In this document: piece by piece, positions 63,906 to 64,000 of the stretch
Layout of the letters: each line of letters opens with the position of its first letter
How positions within the stretch are numbered: the stretch's first letter is position 1
DNA from: Distichodus sexfasciatus
Taxonomy: Eukaryota; Chordata; Actinopteri; Characiformes; Distichodontidae
DNA: 64,000 bases
Direction: 5' to 3'
Assembly (NCBI GenBank): GCA_032718565.1
Contig: JAVGVS010000235.1
Coordinates: 62,001 to 126,000 of the forward strand
The notes under the pieces: model-generated
What the model saw: the letters and a program-made list of their open reading frames with translations, nothing else
Told to the model about the DNA's origin: nothing
The model's database searches: none
Position numbers and translations under genes: made by a program

Positions 63906-64000
63906 TGAAACATGACCTGAAAACTTGAGCTGCTTCGGGGAAAAATCCTTGCTTCTGATGCTATTTTTTCAACTTTGACATCTGGATGCACACTGCAAAC

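Overview
The window looks like teleost fish nuclear DNA. It has vertebrate-type split genes with GT-AG introns, a CpG-rich promoter, many (CA)n tracts, tRNA-derived SINEs, Tc1 and hAT relics, an L2/CR1-like LINE and a tyrosine-recombinase retrotransposon. Species cannot be fixed from sequence alone. All calls come from reading the sequence by eye; no alignment was run.

Genes occupy the left quarter. On the minus strand the first coding exon of cytidine deaminase (cda) lies at 284-416, and the rest of that gene runs off the left edge. A GC/CpG-rich block at 1340-1510, with inverted CCAAT boxes, an E-box and a splice donor, is its likely promoter. Upstream on the same strand is a complete five-coding-exon trypsin-type serine protease gene (2285-7491, 255 residues), with a TATA box near 7850 and a non-coding first exon. 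It has the catalytic triad, trypsin specificity residues and an unusual activation peptide. It most resembles the fish 'group III' (trypsin 3 / trypsin Y) class. Its introns hold a LINE tail, MITEs, a SINE and a near-perfect 457-bp palindrome.

On the plus strand a likely first coding exon of a secreted or membrane protein (signal peptide, phase-1 donor) is at 15055-15109. No following exon was found, so the remaining ~49 kb is either a very long first intron or intergenic DNA. I cannot name this gene.

From about 8.5 kb rightwards the DNA is mostly repeats. There is a degenerate Tc1 5' end (9.0 kb), a GGGGTGTATATTGATG minisatellite (9.9-10.8 kb), 2 kb of purine/pyrimidine and TCATCA simple DNA (17.5-19.45 kb), a TA-flanked Tc1 deletion derivative (20.1-20.7 kb), and a fold-back element with THAP-like arms (21.8-22.5 kb). 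A ~4.1-kb Ngaro-like retrotransposon with split direct repeats lies at 23.4-27.5 kb, LTR-like pieces at 30.9-33.9 kb, and a LINE split by a MITE at 34.0-35.1 kb. An 836-bp hAT-type element with an 8-bp target duplication sits inside a 21-bp minisatellite (39.4-41.2 kb), and a related array in opposite orientation is at 56.7-57.3 kb. A ~100-bp tandem array is at 48-49 kb. At least three SINE families are scattered throughout. A few unique, homeobox-site-rich stretches could be conserved regulatory elements.

No new multi-gene biological system was found. The most informative items are the cda/trypsin pair, the odd trypsinogen, and the Ngaro element whose A1-B1-A2-B2 repeat plan and gag-RT-RNaseH-YR order can still be read.
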